Positions 9,201-16,554 of a stretch of 64,000 nucleotides of DNA are shown here, piece after piece. This DNA is from CAMASH01 sp041746635. Lineage in GTDB: Bacteria; Verrucomicrobiota; Verrucomicrobiia; Chthoniobacterales; Terrimicrobiaceae. Location of the stretch: the NCBI GenBank assembly GCA_041746635.1, contig JBGTGQ010000081.1:43653-107652 (forward strand), given 5' to 3'. Each line of letters opens with the position of its first letter. The first letter of the stretch is position 1. The translations under genes and the position numbers were made by a program. The notes under the pieces were generated by a model. It worked only from the letters and a program-made list of their open reading frames with translations. It had not been told where the DNA came from and did not search any database.

Positions 9201-10565
9201 ATGCCCGGCGTTTACATCAAGACCTATGGTTGCCAGATGAATGAGCGCGACTCCGAACAAGTCGCCCGCTCGCTCCTCGCGCGCGGTTACAGCTTGGTGG
9301 AAAAAGAAACCGAGGCCGACGTCATCCTGCTCAACACTTGCAGCGTGCGCGACATGGCCGAGCAAAAAGCCATCGGAAAAATGGGCATGCTCCAGCGGCT
9401 GCGCGCGAACCGGCCGCATTTGGTTTTCGGCTATCTCGGCTGCATGGCACAAAGCCGCGGAGCCGAATTGCTCAAAACCTCGCCCGGCGTGGACCTCGTG
9501 GCCGGAACGCAAAAATTCCATCGCGTGGCCGACTACGTGGACGAACTCCTGCAACGACGAACAGACGCCCTGATGGATGATCCCCGCCTTCCCATCGTGG
9601 ATGTGGCGGAAGAAATCGGCTCGCAGTCCACCATCCGCGATCACCTCGCCTCGGGAGTCCAAGCCTCGGCTTTTGTCTCCATCATGCAGGGTTGCAATAT
9701 GCATTGCGCCTTCTGCATCGTTCCGCAAACCCGCGGGGCCGAGCGCAGCCGCACCATCGCCGACATCGTCGCCGAAGTGCGAGGTCTGAGCCAACGAGGC
9801 GTGAAGGAAGTCACCCTCCTCGGCCAGATCGTGAATCTTTACGGACGCCATGAATTTGAAAAACGCGGCGGCCTGAGTCCCTTCGTGCAACTGCTGGAAG
9901 GCGTCAGCACGGTGGAGGGGATTGACCGCGTGCGCTTCACTTCGCCCCATCCGATTGGTTTTCGGGATGACCTGATCGCCGCCTTTGCCCGCCTGCCCAA
10001 GCTGGCCGAGCATGTCCACTTTCCCTTGCAAAGCGGATCGAACCGCATCCTGAAAATCATGCGCCGGGGCTACACGGTGGAGAAATATCTCGACCTGGTC
10101 AGCCGCCTCCGCGCGGCGCGTCCCGGCATCGCCATCACCACGGACATCATCGTCGGTTTTCCCGGTGAGACGGAGGAGGACTATCAGGAAACCCGCGCCG
10201 TGGCCGATGCCGCCAGCTTCGATAATGCCTATGTCTTCCGCTATTCGCCGCGTCGCGATACCCCCGCCGCCACCATGGACGATCAGATTTCCGAAGAGGT
10301 GAAAGAAGCCCGCAATAAGGATCTCCTCGACGTCATTAATCACCATACCAGTGCAAAGCTGAATGCCCTGATCGGCCGGAAGGTGGAGATTCTTTGCGAG
10401 GGTCCGAGCAAGCACAATCCCAACCGCCTCTCCGGACGCACCCGCACCAACAAGGTCGTCGTCTTCGAGGGCGGAACGCGTCACATCGGCCAGATTTTTG
10501 ACCTCACCATCGCCTCTGCTTCGAACTCCACCCTTTACGGCGATCCCGCCGTGCTCGATTCCTGA
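9201..10565 (+). CDS. miaB: tRNA-2-methylthio-N6-dimethylallyladenosine synthase
   Basis: Radical SAM methylthiotransferase that adds a methylthio group to i6A37 of tRNAs reading UNN codons. The order is normal for 454 aa. An N-terminal UPF0004 domain has its three cluster cysteines in TYGCQMNERDSEQ, LNTCSVRD and GYLGCMAQS. The radical SAM cluster motif is CNMHCAFC (about residue 166), and a C-terminal TRAM domain ends with FDLTIASASNSTLYG. It starts the plus-strand run that continues into rex and the glycosylase gene, with only 7 bp to rex. Confidence 0.95.
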   Translation: MPGVYIKTYGCQMNERDSEQVARSLLARGYSLVEKETEADVILLNTCSVRDMAEQKAIGKMGMLQRLRANRPHLVFGYLGCMAQSRGAELLKTSPGVDLVAGTQKFHRVADYVDELLQRRTDALMDDPRLPIVDVAEEIGSQSTIRDHLASGVQASAFVSIMQGCNMHCAFCIVPQTRGAERSRTIADIVAEVRGLSQRGVKEVTLLGQIVNLYGRHEFEKRGGLSPFVQLLEGVSTVEGIDRVRFTSPHPIGFRDDLIAAFARLPKLAEHVHFPLQSGSNRILKIMRRGYTVEKYLDLVSRLRAARPGIAITTDIIVGFPGETEEDYQETRAVADAASFDNAYVFRYSPRRDTPAATMDDQISEEVKEARNKDLLDVINHHTSAKLNALIGRKVEILCEGPSKHNPNRLSGRTRTNKVVVFEGGTRHIGQIFDLTIASASNSTLYGDPAVLDS

Positions 10566-10572
10566 TTCTATT

Positions 10573-11193
10573 GTGAAAGAACTCATTCCGCGGAAAACGG
10601 TTTACCGGCTCTCCCTCTACAACCGGTGTCTTGAACGCTTCGGGGAGAACGGTGGCGGAACCGTTTCCTCCGAGACCCTCGCCAAAATCGCCGGGGTGAA
10701 ACCCACCCAACTGCGCAAGGATCTCGGTTATTGCGGACAGATTGGAAAACGCGGCCTCGGTTATGATGTCACCCTGCTGCGTCAGCGGCTGGCGGAAACT
10801 CTCGGCACCTCTCGCCTCCAGCCGGTCGTCCTCGTCGGCACCGGCAATCTTGGTTCGGCCTTGCTGCGGTATCAGGAGGGGTTCGCCAAAGAGGGTTTTG
10901 AGATCGCCGCCGCGTTCGATCCTCTTCCACAGAAACGCGCCCCCGATATTTCCGTGCCCATTCTGCCCATGACGGAACTCACCCGTTTTATCACGACACG
11001 CGGGGTGAAGATGGCCATCTTGTGCGTTCCGGGAACTGCGGCGCAGGAAGCCTGCAATGTTCTCCTCGCCAATGGCATTCAAGCCATTCTGAATTTTGCC
11101 CCTGTCATCCTGCAGACTCCCGCCGGGGTCGCGGTCAATAATGTCAATCTCGCCATCGAACTCGAGAATTTGAGCTACTTCATTCAAGAATGA
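10573..11193 (+). CDS. rex: redox-sensing transcriptional repressor Rex
   Basis: Rex senses the NADH/NAD+ ratio and represses fermentation and respiration genes until NADH accumulates. The 206-aa protein has an N-terminal winged helix (IPRKTVYRLSLYNRCL; SETLAKIAGVKPTQLRKDLGY) and a Rossmann domain with VLVGTGNLGSALL for NAD(H). A C-terminal helix (NLSYFIQE) swaps between subunits. GTG at 10573 is chosen because it begins VKELIPRKTVYRL. The open frame upstream is only miaB read in another frame. The stop overlaps the next gene as ATGA. Confidence 0.94.
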   Translation: MKELIPRKTVYRLSLYNRCLERFGENGGGTVSSETLAKIAGVKPTQLRKDLGYCGQIGKRGLGYDVTLLRQRLAETLGTSRLQPVVLVGTGNLGSALLRYQEGFAKEGFEIAAAFDPLPQKRAPDISVPILPMTELTRFITTRGVKMAILCVPGTAAQEACNVLLANGIQAILNFAPVILQTPAGVAVNNVNLAIELENLSYFIQE

Positions 11194-12032
11194 GGCCGCC
11201 GAAAAAACTGGCGGAGATTTTTGCCCCGGAATTTAATTTGCGCCGCACGTTGGAATGCGGACAGATTTTTCATGCCATGCCCGTGAGCGAAGGCTGGCAG
11301 GTCTTGGTGGATCGTATCCCCCTCTACATCGAGCAGAACGAGCGCATTTTGCGCGTTTCCGCCCGGCACGAATCTCTGGCGCGGAACTACCTTTCGCTCG
11401 ATCATCCCCTGGAGACCGTTTACGCGACATTTCCCCCGGACCCCTTCAGCCGCGCCGCTTTGGAATCCTGCCGCGGGTTGCGCATTCTGCGGCAACCCCA
11501 CTGGGAATGCCTGGCCACGTTCATCACATCTCCGATGAAACAAGTGGCCCACATCCGGCAGATTTCCCTCCATCTGCGCGAGCATTTCGGAACACCTGTC
11601 TCCGGCTCGCTCCTCAACGCTTATCCCACCCCAGAGCAACTCGCCCCCACCACCGAACAGGAGCTGCGCGATTGCCGCCTCGGGTTTCGCGCCAAAAGCC
11701 TGCTCGCTACCGCGCGGGCAGTCGCATCAGGCAAAATGGATCTCGCCTCGCTGATTAAGCTGCCGACGGCTGAACTTCGCGCCCGGCTGTGTAAACTCCC
11801 GGGTGTCGGTCGCAAAGTGGCCAACTGCGTTTTGCTCTTCGCCTACGAACGACTCGATGCCGTCCCCGTGGACGTCTGGATCGCCCGCATTCTGCTGGCC
11901 ATGCGGCGGCGCAAATCTTCCCATCTCGAACTGGAACGCTTCTCCAATCGCCGCTTTGGCGCTTACGCCGGCTACATCCAGCAATACCTTTTTCATCATG
12001 CCCGGATGACCAGGACCCTTCCCGCGCCATGA
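11190..12032 (+). CDS. OGG1-type 8-oxoguanine DNA glycosylase/AP lyase
   Basis: Base-excision repair enzyme that removes oxidised guanine from DNA. The 280-aa protein has an N-terminal OGG-like domain (FNLRRTLECGQIFHA), then WECLATFITSP. The helix-hairpin-helix/GPD module reads LPGVGRKVANCVLLFAY followed by AVPVDVWIAR, carrying the catalytic Lys after GVGR and the Asp of VPVDVW. This matches the eukaryote-type OGG1 family better than MutM or Nth. It overlaps rex and the tonB-like gene by 4 bp on each side, so it is in the same transcript. It has no functional link to either neighbour beyond oxidative stress. Confidence 0.88.
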   Translation: MRPPKKLAEIFAPEFNLRRTLECGQIFHAMPVSEGWQVLVDRIPLYIEQNERILRVSARHESLARNYLSLDHPLETVYATFPPDPFSRAALESCRGLRILRQPHWECLATFITSPMKQVAHIRQISLHLREHFGTPVSGSLLNAYPTPEQLAPTTEQELRDCRLGFRAKSLLATARAVASGKMDLASLIKLPTAELRARLCKLPGVGRKVANCVLLFAYERLDAVPVDVWIARILLAMRRRKSSHLELERFSNRRFGAYAGYIQQYLFHHARMTRTLPAP

Positions 12033-13018
12033 GTGCGTTCATGACTCTCGATTGGCGGAACGACGAGCAGCGCAAAACCGCCGCCGCCTTTCTCACTTCG
12101 CTGATCTTTCACCTGCTGCTCATTGTCTTGGTGGCGATATTTTTTGCCCTGCGTCCGGCTCCGGCCCCGCCTGTCATTGAGGAAGAGTCGGTCGAACTCA
12201 CCATCATTGATCCCCCCGCCGAGAAGCCGAAAGCCAAACCGGCCTATATCGAAACCCGCGAATCCCAGCGGGCCGACACGCCCCCGGAGAACATGGTCTT
12301 TGAATCCGATAAGGATAGCCGGGCCGCCGCCCTGCAGATGGCCGCCGGCGATGCTCCGCTTCCGACCCAGGACGGAGTGGAAAGCCCCGCCTTGGAATTT
12401 GAAAACAAGGAATACACTCCCGGCAAGTTAGCCAGCCCATCCGCCCCCGCAGTTCAGCCGCAGCCGAAGGAAAGCACTCCTCCCGAACCTCCAGCCGAAC
12501 CCGTCTCCACCCCGCGCCAAACCACCCAACTGGCCCTGCTCGAACCACCCAAACCCACGACTACACGGCGTCCCCAAACCAAACAGCCCCAGCCCGCTGT
12601 TCAGCCTCAGCCGCAGCAAGTGGCACAACCGCCCGGCTACCAACCCCAGACCCGCATTACCCGTATCCGCGGCAATATTTCAAACCGCGGCCGCTCTGCC
12701 GTCGATGCCACCGCCACCCCTCTGGGCCGTTACAAAAAAATGCTCTCCGACGCCATCGGCTCCCGCTGGTATTTTTACGTGAATAAACAAATGGGCCTGC
12801 TGACCATGGGCACGGTCGATCTCCACTTCGTCGTAACGGCCAGCGGCAAGGTGCAGAAAGTGGAGGTGATGCGCAATAGCTCGAACGAAAGCTTTGCGTC
12901 TTGCAGTGTGCGCGCAGTCATGGAAGCTGAAATTCCGCCGATTCCCAAGGAACTGGTTCCCATGCTCGAAAACGGCCGGATCGAAATCGACTACTCGTTC
13001 ACCATCCTCTCAAATTAA
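12029..13018 (+). CDS. TonB-like energy transducer
   Basis: This 329-aa protein has one N-terminal transmembrane helix (about 20-45) and a long proline/lysine-rich periplasmic spacer (about 55-215: PPAEKPKAKP, PQPKEST, QPQPQQVAQPP). The C-terminal TonB fold (GTVDLHFVVTASGKVQKVEVMRNSSNESFASCSVRAV) is followed by a short strand. It carries inner-membrane proton-motive energy from ExbB/ExbD to an outer-membrane receptor. It begins inside the stop of the glycosylase gene (ATGA) and its stop overlaps exbB (TAATG). The outer-membrane receptor it serves is not in this window. Confidence 0.85.
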   Translation: MSAFMTLDWRNDEQRKTAAAFLTSLIFHLLLIVLVAIFFALRPAPAPPVIEEESVELTIIDPPAEKPKAKPAYIETRESQRADTPPENMVFESDKDSRAAALQMAAGDAPLPTQDGVESPALEFENKEYTPGKLASPSAPAVQPQPKESTPPEPPAEPVSTPRQTTQLALLEPPKPTTTRRPQTKQPQPAVQPQPQQVAQPPGYQPQTRITRIRGNISNRGRSAVDATATPLGRYKKMLSDAIGSRWYFYVNKQMGLLTMGTVDLHFVVTASGKVQKVEVMRNSSNESFASCSVRAVMEAEIPPIPKELVPMLENGRIEIDYSFTILSN

Positions 13019-13674
13019 TGGAATTCTTCACCGCATCCTTTATCCCAAGCATCCTCGATTTTTTCATCAACGGCGGCATTTTCATGTTTTTCCTGCTCTC
13101 CCTCTCGGTCGGGGCCGGCACGGTCATCATCTTGCGGGCTCTGGCTCTGCGCCAAGCCGGCGTGCTGCCCGAAGCACTTTGCGCCGAGATCGAACGCCTC
13201 GAGCCGGGTGCCGACCTCGACAAACTGCGCAAACTGATTCCGCAATACCCTTCGCCGCTGGGCGGAGTCCTCGGCACTTTTTTCAAACACATCACCTGGC
13301 CGCGCGCTGAGGTCATCGAGGCGGTTCAGACCCGCGCCCGGCACGAAGTGGCCGGAATGGAAAAGGGCCTCGTCATTCTGGAAATCGCCACCGGCATAGC
13401 TCCCTTATTGGGACTGCTCGGAACGCTCTCCGGCCTGGTCGGCATCTTCGCCAGCATCGGGGCCGATCCCGTGGCGGTGGCTCGCGGGATTGCCGAGGCG
13501 TTGAACACCACCATCGTCGGCCTGGCCGTGGCGGTGCCCTGCATGATTATGTACAATTACTTCCAGCGCCGCATCGAAGTCATGGCCGTGGAAATGGAGT
13601 CCCTCGTGGCCGATCTCGTCGCCAAGTGCTATCCGGAGGGCGCGACCCCGACGATCCTGAAAATCTCCCGATGA
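13018..13674 (+). CDS. exbB: ExbB/TolQ/MotA-family proton channel protein
   Basis: Proton-channel subunit of the TonB motor in the inner membrane. The 218-aa protein has a first transmembrane helix at about 20-45, a cytoplasmic loop, and two C-terminal helices. The signature GLLGTLSGLVGIFASIG is followed by GIAEALNTTIVGLAVAVPCMIMYNYF, the conserved pore-lining regions of ExbB and MotA. It is coupled to the tonB-like gene upstream and to exbD downstream (ATGA). Confidence 0.93.
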   Translation: MEFFTASFIPSILDFFINGGIFMFFLLSLSVGAGTVIILRALALRQAGVLPEALCAEIERLEPGADLDKLRKLIPQYPSPLGGVLGTFFKHITWPRAEVIEAVQTRARHEVAGMEKGLVILEIATGIAPLLGLLGTLSGLVGIFASIGADPVAVARGIAEALNTTIVGLAVAVPCMIMYNYFQRRIEVMAVEMESLVADLVAKCYPEGATPTILKISR

Positions 13675-14099
13675 GGTTTTACACCCGCAAGCGGCGCACG
13701 CCTTCGATCGTCATCGTCTCACTGATCGATATTCTGGCTATTCTGCTCATCTTTTTCATCGTCACCACCACCTTCCAGAAAAAGCAGCCGCAACTGCAAA
13801 TCAATCTCCCGGAATCCAAGACCGCCGAACAATCCCCCGCGGAAAAAATCGAACCCCTCGTTCTTCGCATCAAGTCTTCCGAGGAAATCACCCTCGATGA
13901 AAAACCGGTCACCCTCGAAAACCTCGCCTCCTCGCTCAAATCCCTGCGCGAACAATCTCCCGACCGCCCCGTCGTCATGCAGGCCGACCGCGAAGCCGCC
14001 TTCGGCGTGGTGGTCAAGGTGCTCGACGCCCTCAAGGACGCCGGCATCAAAAACATCCCCGCCTTCACCCAGCCGGCGGAGGAAAAACAGGACTTGTGA
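13671..14099 (+). CDS. exbD: ExbD/TolR-family biopolymer transport protein
   Basis: Partner of ExbB. The 142-aa protein has a basic N-terminus, one transmembrane helix (SLIDILAILLIFFIVTTTF) with the family's essential Asp (LID), and a periplasmic domain ending VVVKVLDALKDAGIKNIPAF. ATG 13671 is chosen because it overlaps the exbB stop and starts MRFYTRKRRT; an earlier in-frame start lies deep in exbB. It closes the tonB-exbB-exbD set. A fragment related to its C-terminus is found 1.5 kb downstream at 15562. Confidence 0.92.
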   Translation: MRFYTRKRRTPSIVIVSLIDILAILLIFFIVTTTFQKKQPQLQINLPESKTAEQSPAEKIEPLVLRIKSSEEITLDEKPVTLENLASSLKSLREQSPDRPVVMQADREAAFGVVVKVLDALKDAGIKNIPAFTQPAEEKQDL

Positions 14100-14111
14100 C
14101 CGCATGCTCTT

Positions 14112-14131
14112 GTGAGATATTATTCTCTCAC
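14112..14131. promoter_or_regulatory. candidate autoregulatory operator of the toxin-antitoxin pair
   Basis: An inverted repeat, GTGAGA (14112-14117) and TCTCAC (14126-14131), has 8 AT-rich bases between arms and ends one base before the antitoxin ATG. Phd/YefM antitoxins usually bind palindromes in their own promoter. The position fits, but the site is short and could also act at the RNA level by hiding the start codon. Confidence 0.45.
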
Positions 14132-14132
14132 G

Positions 14133-14372
14133 ATGAGAACCGCCACTGTCGCTGATCTGCGCAACGAATTTCCCAAGGTTTTCGCCTGGATCGAGGCCGG
14201 CGAAGAAATCGCCATCACCAAGCGTGGCCGCATCGTCGCCAGCCTGGCTCCTCCCAAACCTCGAAAGAAAAAAAAACTTGATTGGGCGGCGCGTTTGAAG
14301 ACCCGGCCACCTGTCGGAAAAGGAATCTCCCAAGAAGCAACCGACAATCTCTGGTCCGATCTGCGCGACTGA
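14133..14372 (+). CDS. Phd/YefM-family antitoxin
   Basis: This 79-aa protein begins MRTATVADLRNEFPKVF and continues AGEEIAITKRGRIVASLAP, the dimeric DNA-binding fold of Phd/YefM. A lysine-rich stretch (PKPRKKKKLDW) follows, and the C-terminal tail (ISQEATDNLWSDLRD) would wrap the toxin. The ATG at 14133 follows the candidate operator directly. It lies 4 bp before the PIN toxin gene, the standard antitoxin-first order. Confidence 0.85.
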   Translation: MRTATVADLRNEFPKVFAWIEAGEEIAITKRGRIVASLAPPKPRKKKKLDWAARLKTRPPVGKGISQEATDNLWSDLRD

Positions 14373-14376
14373 TCCT

Positions 14377-14817
14377 GTGGGCTCAACCACCTACCCCGAT
14401 TCAAGTTTTTTGGCTTCGCTCGTTTGCCGGGACGCCAACAGCGCGGCGGCATCCAAATACATGCAGCATAACGAGAACGAGCTTGCCTTCACTCCCCTGC
14501 ACCGCATCGAAACCCGCAACGCCCTTCGCAACGCCGCCGTACGCGGAGAAATCACCGAGGAAGAGCGCAAAAAGGCCTTCCGCAGAATCGAAGAAGATCT
14601 GCGGGACGGCTTTTTCATCCCCACCCCCTTTTCCTGGACGGACATCCTCCGCCGCGCCGACGAATTGAGCGAACGCCACCGGGAAAAAGACGGACAGCGC
14701 ACCCTCGACCTCCTGCACGTGGCCATCGCCCTCGAACTCCGCGCCTCCGTTTTCCTTTCCTTCGACAAACGCCAGCGCCGCCTCGCCCGCGCCGCCGGGC
14801 TGCGCGTAAAACCCTGA
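14377..14817 (+). CDS. PIN-domain toxin (VapC-like ribonuclease)
   Basis: This 146-aa protein has the acidic residues of PIN nucleases. The first Asp is in YPDSSFLASL (normally YxDTSxLxxL), the Glu is in HRIETRNALR, and the last acidic residues are in LDLLHVA and FLSFDKRQRRLA. Such toxins cleave tRNA or rRNA when not bound by their antitoxin. The start is GTG at 14377, just after the antitoxin stop. The pair sits directly after exbD and before def. Confidence 0.85.
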   Translation: MGSTTYPDSSFLASLVCRDANSAAASKYMQHNENELAFTPLHRIETRNALRNAAVRGEITEEERKKAFRRIEEDLRDGFFIPTPFSWTDILRRADELSERHREKDGQRTLDLLHVAIALELRASVFLSFDKRQRRLARAAGLRVKP

Positions 14818-14850
14818 GCATTCCCCGCACGATGAATGTTTCCTCTCCAT

Positions 14851-14884
14851 GTTATTCGTGTAAATTCGCGTCCATTCGCGGTTA
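14851..14884. repeat. half of an intergenic palindromic repeat (ATTCGxG type)
   Basis: The segment reads as repeated ATTCG(T/C)G units: GTTATTCGTG, TAAATTCGCG, TCCATTCGCG, GTT. This has the same phrase structure as the right arms of the full palindromes at 48.7 and 60.9 kb, but no matching left arm is found in the 60 bp before it. It ends 4 bp before the def start codon and probably holds no gene. Confidence 0.5.
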
Positions 14885-14888
14885 AAAA

Positions 14889-15443
14889 ATGATTCTCGAA
14901 ATTGTCCAATACGGCCACCCCGCCCTTCGCGCCAAGGGAAGCCGCATCGAAAAAATCAACAAGGAAATCCGCCAACTGGCCGAAGACATGCTCGAAACCA
15001 TGGTGGATGCTGACGGCGTGGGCCTCGCCGCCCAGCAAATCGGACGGCCGATCCAGATGTGTGTCGTTGATGTGGCCGGGGTGAAGGACCGCCCCAGCGC
15101 CCTGCGCCTCAGCGGCCAATCGGTCGAAATCGGCGGCCACATGCCGCTCGTCCTCATCAATCCCGAGGTGGAAACCTTCGGACGGCTCCACAGCGGCGCG
15201 GAAGGCTGCCTGAGCTTCCCTGGCCTGCAGGGCGACATCACACGCCCCTATTCCGTGCGGGTGAAAGCGCAGACCCTCGACGGCGAGGTCGAGTTCGAAG
15301 CCGACGGCCTCCTGGCCCGCGCCATCCAGCACGAACACGACCACCTCCATGGCATTCTCTTTATTGATCGGATGGAACCCGCCCAGCGCAGGGATCTGGA
15401 GCCTGAGATGGAAAGCTTGAGGTCGTCAAATCCGCCTCATTAG
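14889..15443 (+). CDS. def: peptide deformylase
   Basis: Metallo-hydrolase that removes the formyl group from the N-terminal Met of new proteins. All three family motifs are present in 184 aa: GVGLAAQQIG (about 43), EGCLSFPG (about 103, with the metal Cys) and QHEHDHLHG (about 146, with the two metal His and the catalytic Glu). An insertion after VVDVAGV (KDRPSALRLSGQ) lengthens the loop between motifs 1 and 2. The gene is alone on its strand between the TA pair and the polysaccharide locus. Confidence 0.95.
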   Translation: MILEIVQYGHPALRAKGSRIEKINKEIRQLAEDMLETMVDADGVGLAAQQIGRPIQMCVVDVAGVKDRPSALRLSGQSVEIGGHMPLVLINPEVETFGRLHSGAEGCLSFPGLQGDITRPYSVRVKAQTLDGEVEFEADGLLARAIQHEHDHLHGILFIDRMEPAQRRDLEPEMESLRSSNPPH

Positions 15444-15496
15444 CCGGATTTTTCATCCGCAGGACGATCTGCTCTTTTCCCAGTGATGAATCCGGC
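15443..15496. repeat. inverted repeat just downstream of def
   Basis: GCCGGATT-TTT-CATC (15443-15457) faces GATGAATCCGGC (15485-15496), a 12-bp stem with a 3-base bulge and a 27-nt loop. It begins at the last base of the def stop codon. There is no T tract after it, so it may be an mRNA-end hairpin or a repeat rather than a classic terminator. Confidence 0.45.
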
Positions 15497-15561
15497 CGCA
15501 GATTCAACGTCTTCGCCGAAAGTTTCTGACCTCAAGGATCCGAACGGGATGCTCTTCCTCA

Positions 15562-15621
15562 ATGCTCGTCAAGGCGCTCGACGCCTTCAAGGAAACTGGT
15601 ATAAAGAATATCCCACATTTA
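15562..15621 (+). pseudogene. remnant of an exbD-like gene (C-terminal piece only)
   Basis: The translation MLVKALDAFKETGIKNIP matches VVVKVLDALKDAGIKNIP near the end of the intact ExbD at 13671-14099: 12 of 18 residues are identical. Homology stops after this and the frame then runs through unrelated sequence. No head of the gene is seen upstream. The rest of the 15444-15771 stretch holds the hairpin above and the small ORF at 15635. This is best read as debris of a second TonB system or of a partial duplication. Confidence 0.55.
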
Positions 15622-15634
15622 CCTCGACGCAGAC

Positions 15635-15775
15635 ATGATCCTCCCCGAAATCATCCGATGCGGCCACACCGGCCTGTGCGTCCAAAGCATCGCACAGATC
15701 CAGATCCCGCGACTCTCCGAAGAAGATATAAAGGAACTGAAGCAAGAGATCGAAGCCCTCCACATTGCGTTATGA
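15635..15775 (+). CDS. small ORF coupled to rfbF, function unknown
   Basis: This 46-codon frame begins MILPEIIRCGHTGLC and ends EIEALHIAL. The second half is a charged helix (SEEDIKELKQEIE). Its TGA overlaps the rfbF ATG as ATGA, the same coupling used by real gene pairs around it. It has no recognised family. It could be a genuine small protein, or the tail of a lost gene whose stop has been kept by the coupling. Confidence 0.35.
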   Translation: MILPEIIRCGHTGLCVQSIAQIQIPRLSEEDIKELKQEIEALHIAL

Positions 15776-16554
15776 AGGTCGTCATCCTTTGCGGTGGAAA
15801 AGGAACCCGGCTGCGCGAAGAAACGGAATACCGCCCAAAACCGATGCTGCCCATCGGAAACCGTCCGATTCTTTGACATATCATGAAAATTTATGCCAGC
15901 CAGGGCTTCACTGAGTTCATCCTTTGCCTGGGATACAAAGGGCAGGCCATCAGAGACTACTTTCGCAACTACCTCTGGGAATCCTCGGATGTTACGCTCA
16001 CCCTCGGTGACCGGGATTCCGTTTTTTTCCACGATCCCCGTGAGGAATCCGGCTGGAAAATCACGCTCGCGGAAACAGGAGAAGACACTCTGACCGCTGG
16101 TCGCATCCACCGAATCAAACGCCATCTTGACGGCGACGACCAATTCCTTCTGACCTACGGCGACGGCGTCGGCGACATTAATGTCCGCGCCTGCCTCGAA
16201 AAGCACCTGAGAATGAACAGCGTATTGACCATGACAACCGTGCACCCTCCGGGGCGCTTCGGGGAGGTCTCGTGCAACGAGTCTGGAAAAGTGACTTCCT
16301 TCAACGAGAAACCCCAAACCGTGGAGGGTTGGATCAATGGCGGATTCTTTTGCGCCTCGTCCGAACTCTTCGCCTACCTGGAAAACGCTGATAACATGCT
16401 GTTGGAAAAGGAACCCATGCAACGCCTTGCCACGGAAGGCCGCCTGCACACCCACCGTCATACCGGCTTTTGGCAACCGATGGATACCTATCACGAATTT
16501 CTGCAACTGAATGCCCTGTGGACACAGGGGAACGCTCCATGGAAGATCTGGTAG
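15772..16554 (+). pseudogene. rfbF: glucose-1-phosphate cytidylyltransferase, interrupted by an in-frame TGA
   Basis: The family makes CDP-glucose from CTP and glucose-1-phosphate, the entry step to CDP-3,6-dideoxyhexoses. The frame opens with the nucleotide-binding signature (ILCGGKGTRLREET, RPKPMLPIG) and reaches NRPIL. A TGA at 15874-15876 stands where the family has Trp in PILWHIMKIY. It then continues HIMKIYASQGFTEF and runs intact to 16554 with GDGVGDIN, HPPGRFGEV, EKPQ and GGFF. A single TGG to TGA change explains it. Translation could restart at ATG 15883, but that product would lack the nucleotide-binding loop. A sequencing error is also possible. The 3' end overlaps rfbG by 16 bp. 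Confidence 0.85.

Noticed and set aside
9186..10586. 466-codon minus-strand frame opposite miaB
   Set aside because: It lies antisense to a fully conserved miaB and its composition (Gly/His/Ala-rich) is that of a shadow frame.
15874..15876. UGA read as Trp (code change) to explain the interrupted rfbF
   Set aside because: TGA ends many clear genes here, including those in ATGA overlaps such as rex, exbB, gcvT and gcvH, so it is used as a normal stop.
15562..15876. 104-codon frame as a single gene
   Set aside because: It joins an exbD scrap, unrelated sequence and the first codons of rfbF up to its premature stop, so it is a composite by chance.
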